Shown: positions 21,241-30,629 of the stretch, in pieces
Numbering within the stretch: position 1 is the stretch's first letter
Layout of the letters: every line of letters begins with the position of its first letter
From: Planctomycetota bacterium
Lineage (GTDB): Bacteria > Planctomycetota > B15-G4
Assembly: GCA_021604805.1 (NCBI GenBank)
Contig: BQJR01000001.1
Span: 62,001-126,000, forward strand
Direction: 5' to 3'
DNA length: 64,000 nt
Notes under the pieces: generated by a model
What the model saw: only the letters and a program-made list of their open reading frames with translations
What the model was told of the DNA's origin: nothing
Databases searched by the model: none
Translations under genes and position numbers: made by a program

Positions 21241-22433
21241 AGCTGTTGGTCTTCACCTCGCTCTACCCGAACAGCGCGCAGCCTCAGCACGGCGTGTTCG
21301 TCCAGACACGTCTTAGGCAGTACCTCGCGCGTCATCCCGGTTCGGCCAGCGTGGTCGCGCCCGTGCCCGCCGCGCCGCCCGTCGGTCCGGCCCGCTGGAC
21401 GCGCTTCCGCCAGATCCCCGCGCGCGAGGAGCTCGCCGGACTGCCCGTGTCGCACCCGCGCTTCTTCGCGCCGCCCGGCTTCGGCGACCGCTTCCGCGCA
21501 GGCTTCATGGCGCGTGGATGCCGCAAGGCGCTCGTCGAGCAAGCGTTGGCCTTCCAGCCCGATCTGCTCGACGTGCACTACGCCTTCCCCGACGGCGTGG
21601 CCGCCGCCACGCTCGCCGAGGACCTCAGCGACGCCCTCGGCCGACGCTTGCCCATGGTGCTCACCTGCCGCGGCACCGACCTCAACCTGGTGCCGCAGAT
21701 CCCGCGCCTCGCTGGACAAGTGCGGCGCGCACTGCAACGCGCCGATCACGTCGTCACGGTGGCGGAAGCCTTGCGCAGCGTGGCGCTCGAGTTGGGCCTC
21801 GCGCCCGAACGCGTGACGACCTTCCGCAACGGTGTGGACATCGAGCACTTCACACCGGGTGCGCGCAGCGCCGCGCGAGATCGCCTCGGCCTGCCGACCG
21901 AAGCACGCTGCTTCCTCGCCGTGGGGCACCTGATCCCGCGCAAGGGCGTGCTCGAACTCCTCGAGGCTTTCGCACGCGTGCACCATGGATGCGTGGAGCC
22001 CGTGCAGTTGATCTACGTAGGCGACGGTGAACTCGCCGCCGCACTCGTCGAGCGCGCGCGTGAACTCGGCGTGGACCACATGCTGCGCATGGTGGGGGCC
22101 GTGCCGCACGCCGAGCTGGCCGACTGGTACCGCGCCGCCGACTGTTTCGTGCTCGCTTCGCTGCGCGAGGGTTGGCCGAACGTCGTGCTCGAAGCGCTGG
22201 CCTGCGGCACACCCGTGGTCGCCACGCGCGTGTGGGGCACGCCCGAGATCCTCGACGGTTGCGCGGCCGCGGCCCTCGTGGAACCCGGTGTCGACGGTCT
22301 CGCGAGTGGCTTGGCCGCGTCGGAGCGACTCGACGCCCGCGCCGCGCGCCCCTGGGCCGAACGCTACACTTGGGACGCCACCAGCGATGGCCTGCACGCG
22401 CTCTACACCCGACTCGTGGACGAGGCCCGATGA
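21237..22433 (+). CDS. GT-B glycosyltransferase (family 4)
   Basis: The 398-residue enzyme starts KLLVFTSLYPNSAQPQHGVFV, a common opening for group 1 transferases in exopolysaccharide loci. It contains LLDVHYAFPDGVAA, TCRGTDLNLVPQ, AVGHLIPRKGVLELLEAF and the donor-site segment VLASLREGWPNVVLEALACG with its Glu residues. It should act in the cytoplasm on the growing glycolipid. The GTG start overlaps the amidotransferase stop in GTGA and the gene end overlaps the deacetylase in ATGA. Confidence 0.86.
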   Translation: MKLLVFTSLYPNSAQPQHGVFVQTRLRQYLARHPGSASVVAPVPAAPPVGPARWTRFRQIPAREELAGLPVSHPRFFAPPGFGDRFRAGFMARGCRKALVEQALAFQPDLLDVHYAFPDGVAAATLAEDLSDALGRRLPMVLTCRGTDLNLVPQIPRLAGQVRRALQRADHVVTVAEALRSVALELGLAPERVTTFRNGVDIEHFTPGARSAARDRLGLPTEARCFLAVGHLIPRKGVLELLEAFARVHHGCVEPVQLIYVGDGELAAALVERARELGVDHMLRMVGAVPHAELADWYRAADCFVLASLREGWPNVVLEALACGTPVVATRVWGTPEILDGCAAAALVEPGVDGLASGLAASERLDARAARPWAERYTWDATSDGLHALYTRLVDEAR

Positions 22434-23326
22434 CCCCAGCCGCCGCTCTCACTCACGGCCTCTCCTTCGACATCGAAGAGGCGCACCACGCGCTCAACAT
22501 GTGGTCCGTGACACCGCCCGAAACGTGGGACGAGCAACCCACGCGCGTGGAAGCCGTCACCGATCGCCTCCTCGCGCTGCTCGCCGAGCACGATCAACGC
22601 GCCACCTTCTTCGTGCTCGGCCAAGTCGCGCGACGCTCACCCGAAGTGGTGCACGCCATCGTGAAGGCCGGTCACGAGTTGGCCTCGCACGGCAGTAGCC
22701 ACCGCATGGCGGGCGACCTCGGTCCTGAAGGCTTCGCAGCCGACATCGCCGACGCGCGCGCGCAACTCCAAGACCTCAGCGGGCAGCCTGTCGAAGGCTT
22801 CCGCGCGTCGACCTTCTCGATCGGACGCGGCACGCGTTGGGGTCTCGAGGCCGTGGCCGCCGCAGGCCACAGCTGGGACAGCAGCGTGTTCCCGGTGGTG
22901 CACGATCGCTACGGCGACGCCGACTTCCCGCACACGCCCGTGCACCTCGACCTGCCCAGCGGCCGCGCGTTGCGTGAGTACCCGTTGCTCACGCGCCCGG
23001 CTTTCGGCAAGCGTTGGCCCGCTGCTGGCGGCGGCTACCTGCGCTTGCTGCCGCTCGCGCTCGTGGAGGGCGCTTTGCGTCGGAGTGCGCGTGAGCAGCA
23101 ACCCGGCGTCGTCTACTTGCATCCGTGGGAGCTCGACCCGGGCCAGCCGCGTCACGCACTCGGCGGCTTGCGCACCTTCCGTCACTACTTCGGTTTGCGG
23201 CGCGTGGAAGGCAAGTTGACGCGCCTGCTCGAGCGCCACCGCTTCGGACCGATCGGCGAGATCCCCGTGCCTCAGCACGCGCGGCTGGATCCCAGCGCGC
23301 TGCCCGGTGGGATGACGGCCGCCTAG
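22430..23326 (+). CDS. Polysaccharide deacetylase, exosortase-locus subfamily
   Basis: The enzyme removes acetyl groups from N-acetylhexosamines in the polymer or its precursor. The 298 residues contain LSFDIEE with the catalytic-type Asp14, RATFFVLGQVA, and the metal-binding HELASHGSSH. GFRASTFSI and a C-terminal YLHPWELDPGQPR with FRHYFGLRRVEGKLTRLL follow. This C-terminal part is the extension typical of deacetylases beside exosortase genes. There is no signal peptide, so it is likely cytoplasmic. It converges with the TPR gene on the other strand, and the two overlap by four bases at their stops. Confidence 0.88.
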   Translation: MTPAAALTHGLSFDIEEAHHALNMWSVTPPETWDEQPTRVEAVTDRLLALLAEHDQRATFFVLGQVARRSPEVVHAIVKAGHELASHGSSHRMAGDLGPEGFAADIADARAQLQDLSGQPVEGFRASTFSIGRGTRWGLEAVAAAGHSWDSSVFPVVHDRYGDADFPHTPVHLDLPSGRALREYPLLTRPAFGKRWPAAGGGYLRLLPLALVEGALRRSAREQQPGVVYLHPWELDPGQPRHALGGLRTFRHYFGLRRVEGKLTRLLERHRFGPIGEIPVPQHARLDPSALPGGMTAA

Positions 23327-26300
23327 GTCTGCTCGGCCTCGTCCGGCGGCGCGCAGAGGTCGCGCATGGCCTCCACGCGCGCGCGCGCAGGATGGTCGTC
23401 GGGAGCGCGCAGCAGGAACAGGTCGAAGACCTTCGCGGCCGACTCGTCGAGCCCGGCGGCGTAGGCGATGCGACCCACCGTGAGGTACGTGTCTTCGGTG
23501 AGCAGCGGTGACTTCGCGACGCGTTGGAAGTAGGTGAGCGCGTCTTCGCCTCGGCCGCTCAGGTAAGCGTCGGCGGCGAGCACCTCCACGGCCTCGGGCG
23601 GCATGTTGTTCTGGTAGGCGCCCTGCACGAAGGCGGCGGCTTGGTGTGGCTGGCCGATCTGTTCGAACAGCAAGCGCGCGAGGCTCAGCACGGCCTTCTT
23701 CTCGCTGGGCTCCACGAACGTGAGCACTTCGAGGAAGCGTCGCGCGGAGATCAGGTTGCCCTGTTCGAGGTCGAGGTAGGCCAGCTCGCGGAAGTGTTCG
23801 ATGGCGCCGGGCTGCAGGAGCAAAGCATGTTCGTAGAGGCGGCGCGTGCGGTCGAAGGCTTCGTTGAAGCCGGCGCGTTGCGCGATGATCGCGGCTTGGC
23901 GCAACACGAGCGAGCGCTCCCGAGCGCGCGGATCCACCGGAGAGATGGGGTTGGCTTCGAGCTGTTCGAGCAGGCCGTCGAGCAGGGCGGCGAGACGCTC
24001 GGGGTCGTCGCTGGCGGCGCGCGCCACGGTGGCTTGCAGTGGCAGGTGTTCGGGGTGCGCGGCCGCGAGTTCGTCGGCGAGCTCGAGCGTGTCGCCCACG
24101 AGTTGGGTGAGGTGCGCGAGCGCGTCGAGGCACTCGCCGCGCAGGGCGTCGTCGAGCGGATGCTCTTCGAGGATGGTGCGCACGAGCCTGCCGACTTCGG
24201 CTTGGTGTCGCGTGCGGGACAGCAGATCGAGACGACCGGAGAGGGCTTGCTTGTCGGCGGGGTCTTTGGCGAGCAGCTCGACGTAGATCTCGTCGGCGCT
24301 GTCGTAGAGGCCGCGTTCACGCAGGGCGTCAGCGAGCAGGCGTCGCACGGCTGGTGTCGGCTCGGCGTGCGCCACGAGTGCGAGGCCCCAGGCGTCGCGG
24401 TCGAGCGCCTGGCCGGCGCGCAGCGCGAGCTCGAGCAGCTCCACGTCGTCGGGGCGTGCATCGAGGAGCGGCACGAGCACGGCCAGCGCTTCGTCCGGCG
24501 CGCCAGCATCCAGTGTGCGACGCGCGAGCGTGATCGTGGGCGTGATCAGGCTGGGCAGTGTTTCGAGCGCGTAGCGCGCGAGGAAGCGCGACTCCGTTGC
24601 CCAGAACGGGCGGTCGGCCGCGAGCACCATGAGCAACAAGGAGTGCCCGAGCTGCTTGGCGCGCGCGGGTTGCTTGCGCGCGAGCTTGATCCACGCGGCG
24701 ATGTCTTCACCAGCGGTGGGGTAGGTCTCTTCGGGGGCGCCGAGCACCTTGCGCGGCAGCACGTCTTCGAGGTTGTCGATCACCGGGAGCAGGCGCAGCA
24801 GCGCGTCGAAGAGTTCCATGCGACGCGCGCCGAACTCCACGTCCACACCCAGATCACGCAGACGTGCGATCGGCACGGCGTCGCCGAGCGCGCGTTGTCC
24901 GCGCAGGGCTTGACCGACCATGTCGCAGAGTTCGAGTTCGTTGCGGCGCTCGGTCTGATGCACCGAGAGGCGCAAGCGATGGCTGGCTTCGTCGCCGCGG
25001 CCGTCGAGGCTCAGCAGCAGGAAACGGTCGCGCACGGAGGCTTCGTCTTCGACGCGCGCGAGCAAGTCCGAGGCTTCGTCCACATGACCCAAGGCCTTGG
25101 CCGCGGCGGCGAGGGGACGCAGCGCGCTGCGCACGGACGGTTGCGCGCGCGTGGTCTCGTCGAAGAGTTGCAGCAGCAGTTCGGGACGCTCGGCCTCGAG
25201 CAAGCTGCTCGTGAGGCGCTCGAGTTGGTTCGGGAACAGTCCCGGCGTGAGGAAGACAAGGCGATCCGCGGCGGCCTCCACGAGACCCTCGATGTCGGCG
25301 GCGAGACCGAGCTCGAGACCCAGCAGCGCGACGTCGTCGGAGTCGGGGTGCGTGGTGGCCAGCGGCACGAGGATGTTCGTGGCCGCTTCGATGTCGCCGC
25401 GCGCGAGGAAGGCGCGCGCCGCCAGCAACCAGACGTCGAGACCCGGGCGGTGATCGTGTTCCGAGAGCAGTCGCTCCACGAGTCGTGACGCCGCTTCGGG
25501 ACGCCCTTCGTCGAGCAGTCGAAGTCCGTAGCGCACGGCGCCCACGCCGCGCGGGTCAGCCAGGATCATCTCGTTGACGAGCGTGCCCGCGGCCTCGTGG
25601 CGACCCAGGGCGAGTTCCACGCGCATGGCCAACTCGAGCGCTTCGCCGTCGCTGGGCACCGCTTTCAGCAGCTCGCGGAACTCCACGGAGGCCGGCTCGA
25701 ACTGACCTTCGCGCACGAGCAGACGCGCGAGCAGGAAGCGGAACATCTGCACCTGCGGATGGGACTCGCTCAGCTGGCGGCACTCGACGCGTGCTTGCAC
25801 CAGGTCGCCCTCGGCCAAGCGGGCCTGGATGACTTCGTAGGCCAGCGCCGGGTTGTTCTGCAGCCCGGTCACGCCGACGGGAGCGCTGACCTCGCTGCGT
25901 CCGAGTTGGCGATCCACCTGCGAGCGCTTGAACTGGGCTTCTAGGTACGCGGCGCGGGTGGCGAGGTCGCCGGCCACGATGCGCTTGGCGCGCTCTTGCA
26001 GGTCGTTGCCGTAGTGCGCTTGGTTGAGGCGGTTCGAGATGTCGAGCCAGAGCGCGAAGTCGTCGATGTCGCGCGAGTTGACGGTGAGCAGCGCGTAGGC
26101 GTCGTCGCGCGCGGCGTCCACGAGGCCGGCGGCGAGCAGTTGTTCGATTCGCAGACGACGCGCGGGGAGGTCGTCGGGACGTTCGGCGAGCAGGGCGTCG
26201 AGCGCGACGAGCCCGCGGTTGTCGCCGACCTCGGCGTAGAGTTCGTGCGCCAACAACAGGATTGCGCGGCGACGTTCGGGGAAGGCGCGCAACGAGGGAG

Positions 26301-27498
26301 GCAGTCGTGCGCCGAGGCTCACGATGGTCGCGGGATCGCGGATGGCGTCGCGCGCGCCGTCGTGATCGCCCAAGGCTGCCAGCGACGCGGCTTCGGCCCA
26401 GTCGAGCATCTCGGTCGCGCGCGTCCATGTGCGGTAGCGCGGCAGCTCCTCGAGCAAGAGCTCCCACTGCTCACCCTTCACGCGCTGCTCGAGCATCCAG
26501 TCGATGTAGCGCGGCGGCGCGACGGGACGCGTCTTGAGGAACTGAAGCGCGATGTCTTCGTAGCGGTCGGCGGCCAGGCCGTGTTCGCCGACGGCGTCTT
26601 CGACCGCGGCGAGCACTTCCAGGAAGTGGCGCTCGGCGGCCTTCGGCATCTTGGGGTGACGCAGCGCCATCGAGGCTTCGAGGTGGGCCTCGAAGAGTCG
26701 TCCCGAGCGCAGCAGGATCTCGCAGTAGCCTTCGGCGAGGCGCTGGTCGAAGGCGGCGTAGTCGCGATAGCCGGCGAGCGTCTGCGAGGCTTCGAGGAAG
26801 CGGCGACGCGCTGCGGTGAGCTCTTCGCGCAGGGTGAGGCGCAGCGTGGGATCCGCATCGGGCGCCAGCTCATCCAGCAGCGCATCGGGATCGGGTTCGC
26901 CCCAGAGGTCGGTCACGTAGCTCTCGACGAGCTGTTCGATTTCGAGGTCGGCGTCGGTCTTCTCGCCGCCCACGAAGCGCCGCAACAGCGCGGCTTGGGT
27001 CGCCGTCGACCCGTTGTACTGAGCGAGCCCGAGTGACAGTTGGTGGGCTAGGTTGTTCGGTTGGAGCTCGACGATCTCCGCCGACTTGGCCACGGCTTCA
27101 TCGTGCCGGCCCGCAGTCGTGAGGTAACCCACGGCGGCGCGTCGCGCGCGGATCCCTTGCATGTCGGTGCTGGCCACGCGCGAAGCGTGGTCGAGTGCTG
27201 CCACGGCCGAAGCGTGATCCGTGAGGTCCGCGTAGGCCTGCGCCGACTGCATCAGCGCTTCGAAGTGGTCGGGGTGTTGGTCGAGCACGGCGCGCAGGAT
27301 CTCGAGACTGCTGCGCGGGTCCGTGGGCAAGCCGTTGAGCGGATCGCCGCGTCGTACTTCGATGGCGCGCGCGACGAGGTCGTCGGCGGTGGCCAAGCTG
27401 GCCCGACGTACGAGCAGCGTGACGCTGCCGACGAGCAACGCGGCCACGATCCAAGGCAGCCAGAACCCGATACGACGACGACGGCGGCGTCGGCTCAA
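23323..27498 (-). CDS. Giant membrane-anchored TPR-repeat protein
   Basis: The 1391-residue protein has a cytoplasmic Arg run (SRRRRRRR), one membrane segment at about 11-30, and then only helical repeats to the end. Many units fit tetratricopeptide spacing (for example ALDHASRVASTDMQGIRARRAAV and AKSAEIVELQPNNLAHQLSLG). It should be a periplasmic scaffold. Large TPR proteins are also known beside exosortase polysaccharide genes, where they are lipoproteins; this one has no lipobox. The TTG start overlaps the stop of the kinase-like gene in TTGA, so both form one unit. The repeat count and partner are not known. Confidence 0.8.
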   Translation of the reverse strand: MSRRRRRRRIGFWLPWIVAALLVGSVTLLVRRASLATADDLVARAIEVRRGDPLNGLPTDPRSSLEILRAVLDQHPDHFEALMQSAQAYADLTDHASAVAALDHASRVASTDMQGIRARRAAVGYLTTAGRHDEAVAKSAEIVELQPNNLAHQLSLGLAQYNGSTATQAALLRRFVGGEKTDADLEIEQLVESYVTDLWGEPDPDALLDELAPDADPTLRLTLREELTAARRRFLEASQTLAGYRDYAAFDQRLAEGYCEILLRSGRLFEAHLEASMALRHPKMPKAAERHFLEVLAAVEDAVGEHGLAADRYEDIALQFLKTRPVAPPRYIDWMLEQRVKGEQWELLLEELPRYRTWTRATEMLDWAEAASLAALGDHDGARDAIRDPATIVSLGARLPPSLRAFPERRRAILLLAHELYAEVGDNRGLVALDALLAERPDDLPARRLRIEQLLAAGLVDAARDDAYALLTVNSRDIDDFALWLDISNRLNQAHYGNDLQERAKRIVAGDLATRAAYLEAQFKRSQVDRQLGRSEVSAPVGVTGLQNNPALAYEVIQARLAEGDLVQARVECRQLSESHPQVQMFRFLLARLLVREGQFEPASVEFRELLKAVPSDGEALELAMRVELALGRHEAAGTLVNEMILADPRGVGAVRYGLRLLDEGRPEAASRLVERLLSEHDHRPGLDVWLLAARAFLARGDIEAATNILVPLATTHPDSDDVALLGLELGLAADIEGLVEAAADRLVFLTPGLFPNQLERLTSSLLEAERPELLLQLFDETTRAQPSVRSALRPLAAAAKALGHVDEASDLLARVEDEASVRDRFLLLSLDGRGDEASHRLRLSVHQTERRNELELCDMVGQALRGQRALGDAVPIARLRDLGVDVEFGARRMELFDALLRLLPVIDNLEDVLPRKVLGAPEETYPTAGEDIAAWIKLARKQPARAKQLGHSLLLMVLAADRPFWATESRFLARYALETLPSLITPTITLARRTLDAGAPDEALAVLVPLLDARPDDVELLELALRAGQALDRDAWGLALVAHAEPTPAVRRLLADALRERGLYDSADEIYVELLAKDPADKQALSGRLDLLSRTRHQAEVGRLVRTILEEHPLDDALRGECLDALAHLTQLVGDTLELADELAAAHPEHLPLQATVARAASDDPERLAALLDGLLEQLEANPISPVDPRARERSLVLRQAAIIAQRAGFNEAFDRTRRLYEHALLLQPGAIEHFRELAYLDLEQGNLISARRFLEVLTFVEPSEKKAVLSLARLLFEQIGQPHQAAAFVQGAYQNNMPPEAVEVLAADAYLSGRGEDALTYFQRVAKSPLLTEDTYLTVGRIAYAAGLDESAAKVFDLFLLRAPDDHPARARVEAMRDLCAPPDEAEQT

Positions 27499-28529
27499 GG
27501 CGGCGCTCCGAGAAAGGGCAGCTGGCCCTGGGCTTCGGTGGGCAGCTGCGCTTCCACGAGCAGTTGGCCGTCGGGCAGCAAGCGCGCGCGCAGATCACCT
27601 TGATGACGCAGCAACGCGCCGCGCGCCGACGTGAGGCTGATCGCGCCGGGCAGACCCAGCGCCATGCGCGCCCACAAGGGGATGAACAGGCGACTCGCCG
27701 CGTCGGGCGGCAGTCGCGGCGTGCGCGCTTGGTGACTCAGCACGAAAGCGGCCGGCGCACGGTCGGCGCCGCTGACCTGCAGCGTGCTGTCCTCGTTGCC
27801 GGCGCGCAGCAAGTACTCCCACACGTCGGCGAGGGCTTGCGCGAGCACGTCGATGTCGAGGCTGAGCGGACGCTCGGGCACGTTGAACTCCACGCGACCG
27901 GCGAGCGCGGCGTCGCGCGCGGCGAGCAACTCGTTCACGCGCTCGAGCAGCGCGCTCGAGGAGCACGGCGTGGCGGCCACAGGGGGCCGGCGCGAGGACT
28001 GGACGACGTCGTGCACCACAGTTTGGATGCGCCTTGCGGCCTCCTCGATCTGGGCCAAGTGAGAGCGTGCGGACTCCTCCTGAATTTCGACCTTGAGCAG
28101 CTCCAGCTGGAGAAAAAGCGAGGTCAGCGGGTTGCCGATCTCGTGGCTCAGGCCGGCTCCCAGGTCTTCGAGGATGCCCTCGGCGAGCGGCGCCACGCTG
28201 GTGCGGGCGCACCAACGGACCACGTCTTCGAGGAAGAAGGGCTCCACGAAGACGGCGTCGCAGTCGGGCGGCACGGCCTGGCTGCTCGCGACCAGTGCGG
28301 CCATGCGCAGGCCTGGACACTGCTGGCGCAGGCGTTGCGCGTCGGCGCGGCCGAGCGCTTGGCCGTCGCGCAGGTCGGCCACGAGCAGCGCGCGGCCGTC
28401 GTCGGCCAGCAGGCGCGCGGCTTCGGCGGCTTCCGTGGTGGCGTGCACGCTCCCCAGCCCTGCTTCGAGGGCCGAGGTCAGGGCCACGCTCTCAGCGCGT
28501 CCCGAGGCGGCAAGGACGACCACGGACAT
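27495..28529 (-). CDS. Degenerate histidine kinase with receiver-like N-terminus
   Basis: The 344 residues start with a receiver-like fold (VVVLAASGRAESVALTSALE, with Asp52 in VADLRD). A clear dimerisation/phosphoacceptor motif follows at GLSHEIGNPLTSL, with His129. The expected ATPase part is poorly conserved. In the N-box region the sequence is ALADVWEYLLRAG instead of an N-x3-N pattern. No D-x-G-x-G is seen, though a remnant LGLPGAISLTSARGALLRHQG aligns with the glycine-lid region. It may be a pseudokinase or phosphotransfer partner. It is divergent from the following glycosyltransferase gene and sits upstream of the TPR gene in one unit. No membrane segment is present, so it is cytoplasmic. 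Confidence 0.7.
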   Translation of the reverse strand: MSVVVLAASGRAESVALTSALEAGLGSVHATTEAAEAARLLADDGRALLVADLRDGQALGRADAQRLRQQCPGLRMAALVASSQAVPPDCDAVFVEPFFLEDVVRWCARTSVAPLAEGILEDLGAGLSHEIGNPLTSLFLQLELLKVEIQEESARSHLAQIEEAARRIQTVVHDVVQSSRRPPVAATPCSSSALLERVNELLAARDAALAGRVEFNVPERPLSLDIDVLAQALADVWEYLLRAGNEDSTLQVSGADRAPAAFVLSHQARTPRLPPDAASRLFIPLWARMALGLPGAISLTSARGALLRHQGDLRARLLPDGQLLVEAQLPTEAQGQLPFLGAPP

Positions 28530-28602
28530 GGGTTCATGTTAGCGATCCGCCGGGTACGATGAGTGCGGCTTCTCGCACTCCCCGGGACACGGAACGCCTG
28601 AG

Positions 28603-29550
28603 TTGGTCAGCCTGTCCGTCATCATCCCTGTCTACGACGAAGTGGGGTCCATCGGGCCGCTGCTCGCCGACCTCGAAGCGGTGCTGGATCACGTCGAGCG
28701 CTCCTCCGAGATCGTTGTGGTCGACGACGGCAGCCGCGACGGCACCGCCGAGGTGCTCGAGGAGCGGCGCCAGATGAGTCGCCGCCTGCGCGTGCTGCGC
28801 CTGCGCACGAACTTCGGGCAAACCGCCGCCATGGCCGCAGGTTTCGACGCCGCCCGTGGCGACGTGCTGATCACGATGGACGGCGACCGTCAGAACGACC
28901 CCACCGACATCCCCGGCCTGCTCGCCGACATCGACGCCGGCCACGACATCGTGAGCGGCTGGCGCCGCGACCGTCGCGACAGCTTCCTCTCCCGCATCCT
29001 GCCCTCGATGGTCGCCAACCGCATCCTGGCCAAGATCACCGGCGTGAACCTGCACGACTTCGGCTGCACGCTGAAGGCCTACCGCGCCGACTTCATCCGC
29101 CGCGTGCACCTCTACGGCGACATGCACCGCTTCATCCCGGGCCTGGGCGCCGCCGTGGGCGCGCGCGTGGGGGAACGCGTGGTGGCGCACCACCCCCGCC
29201 AGCGCGGCGTGAGCAAGTACGGCATCGGGCGCACCTTCATGCTGCTCACCGACATGGTCGTGCTGCGCATGCTCGTGCGCTTCTCGGGCCAACCGCTGCA
29301 CTATTTTGGGCTGCTCGGCATCGCTACCTTTGTGCTGTCGTCGGCGGTGGCCTTCGTGGCGTTCGTGGACACCACCGACCTCACGCTCGTGAACTATTCC
29401 ACGGTGGTGATGCCAGCGGTGGCCGTGCTCGGATTCTGTCTCTCGATCTCGTTCGTGATGATGGGCTTGCTCTGTGAGCTCGCCTTGCGCAGTCGTTCGG
29501 CGCGCGAGACCGCCTACGCACCTCTGTTCCGCCTTGAGGAATTCGGATGA
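28603..29550 (+). CDS. Family 2 glycosyltransferase with C-terminal membrane segments (DPM1/ArnC type)
   Basis: The 315-residue enzyme should move a sugar from a nucleotide donor to a polyprenyl phosphate. It starts LSVIIPVYDEVGSIGPLL, has VVVDDGSRDGT, an intact metal-binding DGD (Asp93, Asp95 in TMDGDRQNDP), LHDFGCTLKAYRA and two membrane segments at about 235-300. The TTG at 28603 is the only reasonable start; the upstream ATG at 28559 is out of frame. Such enzymes often supply a GT-C transferase, and one lies two genes downstream. Confidence 0.85.
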   Translation: MVSLSVIIPVYDEVGSIGPLLADLEAVLDHVERSSEIVVVDDGSRDGTAEVLEERRQMSRRLRVLRLRTNFGQTAAMAAGFDAARGDVLITMDGDRQNDPTDIPGLLADIDAGHDIVSGWRRDRRDSFLSRILPSMVANRILAKITGVNLHDFGCTLKAYRADFIRRVHLYGDMHRFIPGLGAAVGARVGERVVAHHPRQRGVSKYGIGRTFMLLTDMVVLRMLVRFSGQPLHYFGLLGIATFVLSSAVAFVAFVDTTDLTLVNYSTVVMPAVAVLGFCLSISFVMMGLLCELALRSRSARETAYAPLFRLEEFG

Positions 29551-30629
29551 CTTCGCTCGACGTGTCCGCGGTCATCGCGCTGCTCGACGAAGCGCCTGAT
29601 CTCGGCGAGATCATCCGGCAGTACGGCGCCGAGTTCAGCGACCGCGGTCTGGCCTACGAGTTCATCCTCGTGCTCGACGGCCTGGGCGAAGAACTCACCG
29701 ACCGCGTGCGCGAACAGATCCCCGAAGGTGCGCCCGTACGCCTGGCGCACTTCAACCAACCCTTCGGTGAAGAGCGCGCGCTGGCGGTGGGTTACCGCAA
29801 TGCGCGCGGTCGCATGATCGTCTCGCTGCCCTCGTACATGCAGCTCGATCCCGGCGACATCCACCACGTGATCGACGCGCTCGAGTCGGGCTACGACCTG
29901 GTCGCCGGTTGGCGTGTGCCGCGCGTGGACCCCGTGCTCAACCGCTTGCAGAGTTGGCTCTACAACCGCGCCATGAGCGCGCTCACGGGCGTGCGCTTGC
30001 ACGACCTGAACTGTGGGCTCACCGGCCTGCGTCGTTCACTGGTCGACGAAGTGCTCGTGGAAGGCAACGTGTCGCGCTTCTTGCCGGTGCTCGCGCATCG
30101 CCAGGGTTTCAAGGTCGGCGAAGTGCGCGTGCGTCACTTGCGCGAGAAGGGGCGCCAAGGTTTCTTCGGGCTGGGCGTCTACGTGCGCCGCGTGCTCGAC
30201 GTGGTCGCGCTCTTGTTCATCACGCGCTTCACGCGCAAGCCGCTGCGCTTCTTCGGCATGGCGGGCGGCTTGTTCATCGCCGCGGGTTTGTCCGTGTGCG
30301 CGTGGTTGCTGATCGACTACTTGATGGACCCCGACACCGTGCAGCAGGAGTTGCGCAACCGCGCCTCGCTCGTGATCGGTATGTCGTTGCTGGTGCTCGG
30401 CGTGCAGATCTTCGCGCTCGGCTTGGTGGGGGAGATCATCATCTTCACCAGCGCCCAGAACGTGCGCGACTACACCGTCGACCGGGCCTTCCCGGCGCGC
30501 GCCGGTGACTCGAGTGCAGCGTCAGCCGGCAACGAAGCGCAGCTCGACGAAGCCGATCCCACCGCGATCGCGCACGAGGACACTCCGCAGGCCTCCACTC
30601 AAGACTCGAGGGGGGAGCGCCCCGCGTGA
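29547..30629 (+). CDS. Family 2 glycosyltransferase paralogue lacking the DxD motif
   Basis: This 360-residue protein resembles its upstream neighbour: LHDLNCGLTGLRR parallels LHDFGCTLKAYRA, and two membrane segments follow at about 235-320. But where the neighbour has MDGDRQNDP, this has LPSYMQLDP, so the two metal-binding Asp residues are Pro95 and Tyr97. The N-terminal VVVDDGS is also altered to LVLDGLG. It could be an inactive partner or a member of a divergent subfamily. It ends with a charged, Asp/Glu/Ala tail from about residue 318. ATGA overlap with the upstream gene suggests coupled expression. Confidence 0.75.
   Translation: MTSLDVSAVIALLDEAPDLGEIIRQYGAEFSDRGLAYEFILVLDGLGEELTDRVREQIPEGAPVRLAHFNQPFGEERALAVGYRNARGRMIVSLPSYMQLDPGDIHHVIDALESGYDLVAGWRVPRVDPVLNRLQSWLYNRAMSALTGVRLHDLNCGLTGLRRSLVDEVLVEGNVSRFLPVLAHRQGFKVGEVRVRHLREKGRQGFFGLGVYVRRVLDVVALLFITRFTRKPLRFFGMAGGLFIAAGLSVCAWLLIDYLMDPDTVQQELRNRASLVIGMSLLVLGVQIFALGLVGEIIIFTSAQNVRDYTVDRAFPARAGDSSAASAGNEAQLDEADPTAIAHEDTPQASTQDSRGERPA

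Noticed and set aside
23524..25488. Long + strand open frame inside the TPR gene
   Set aside because: It has no recognisable domain and its composition mirrors the real reverse-strand codons.
28533..28560. Possible promoter TTCATG/TACGAT ahead of the GT2 operon
   Set aside because: The -35 matches only three of six bases and the -10 four of six, too weak in a short divergent gap.
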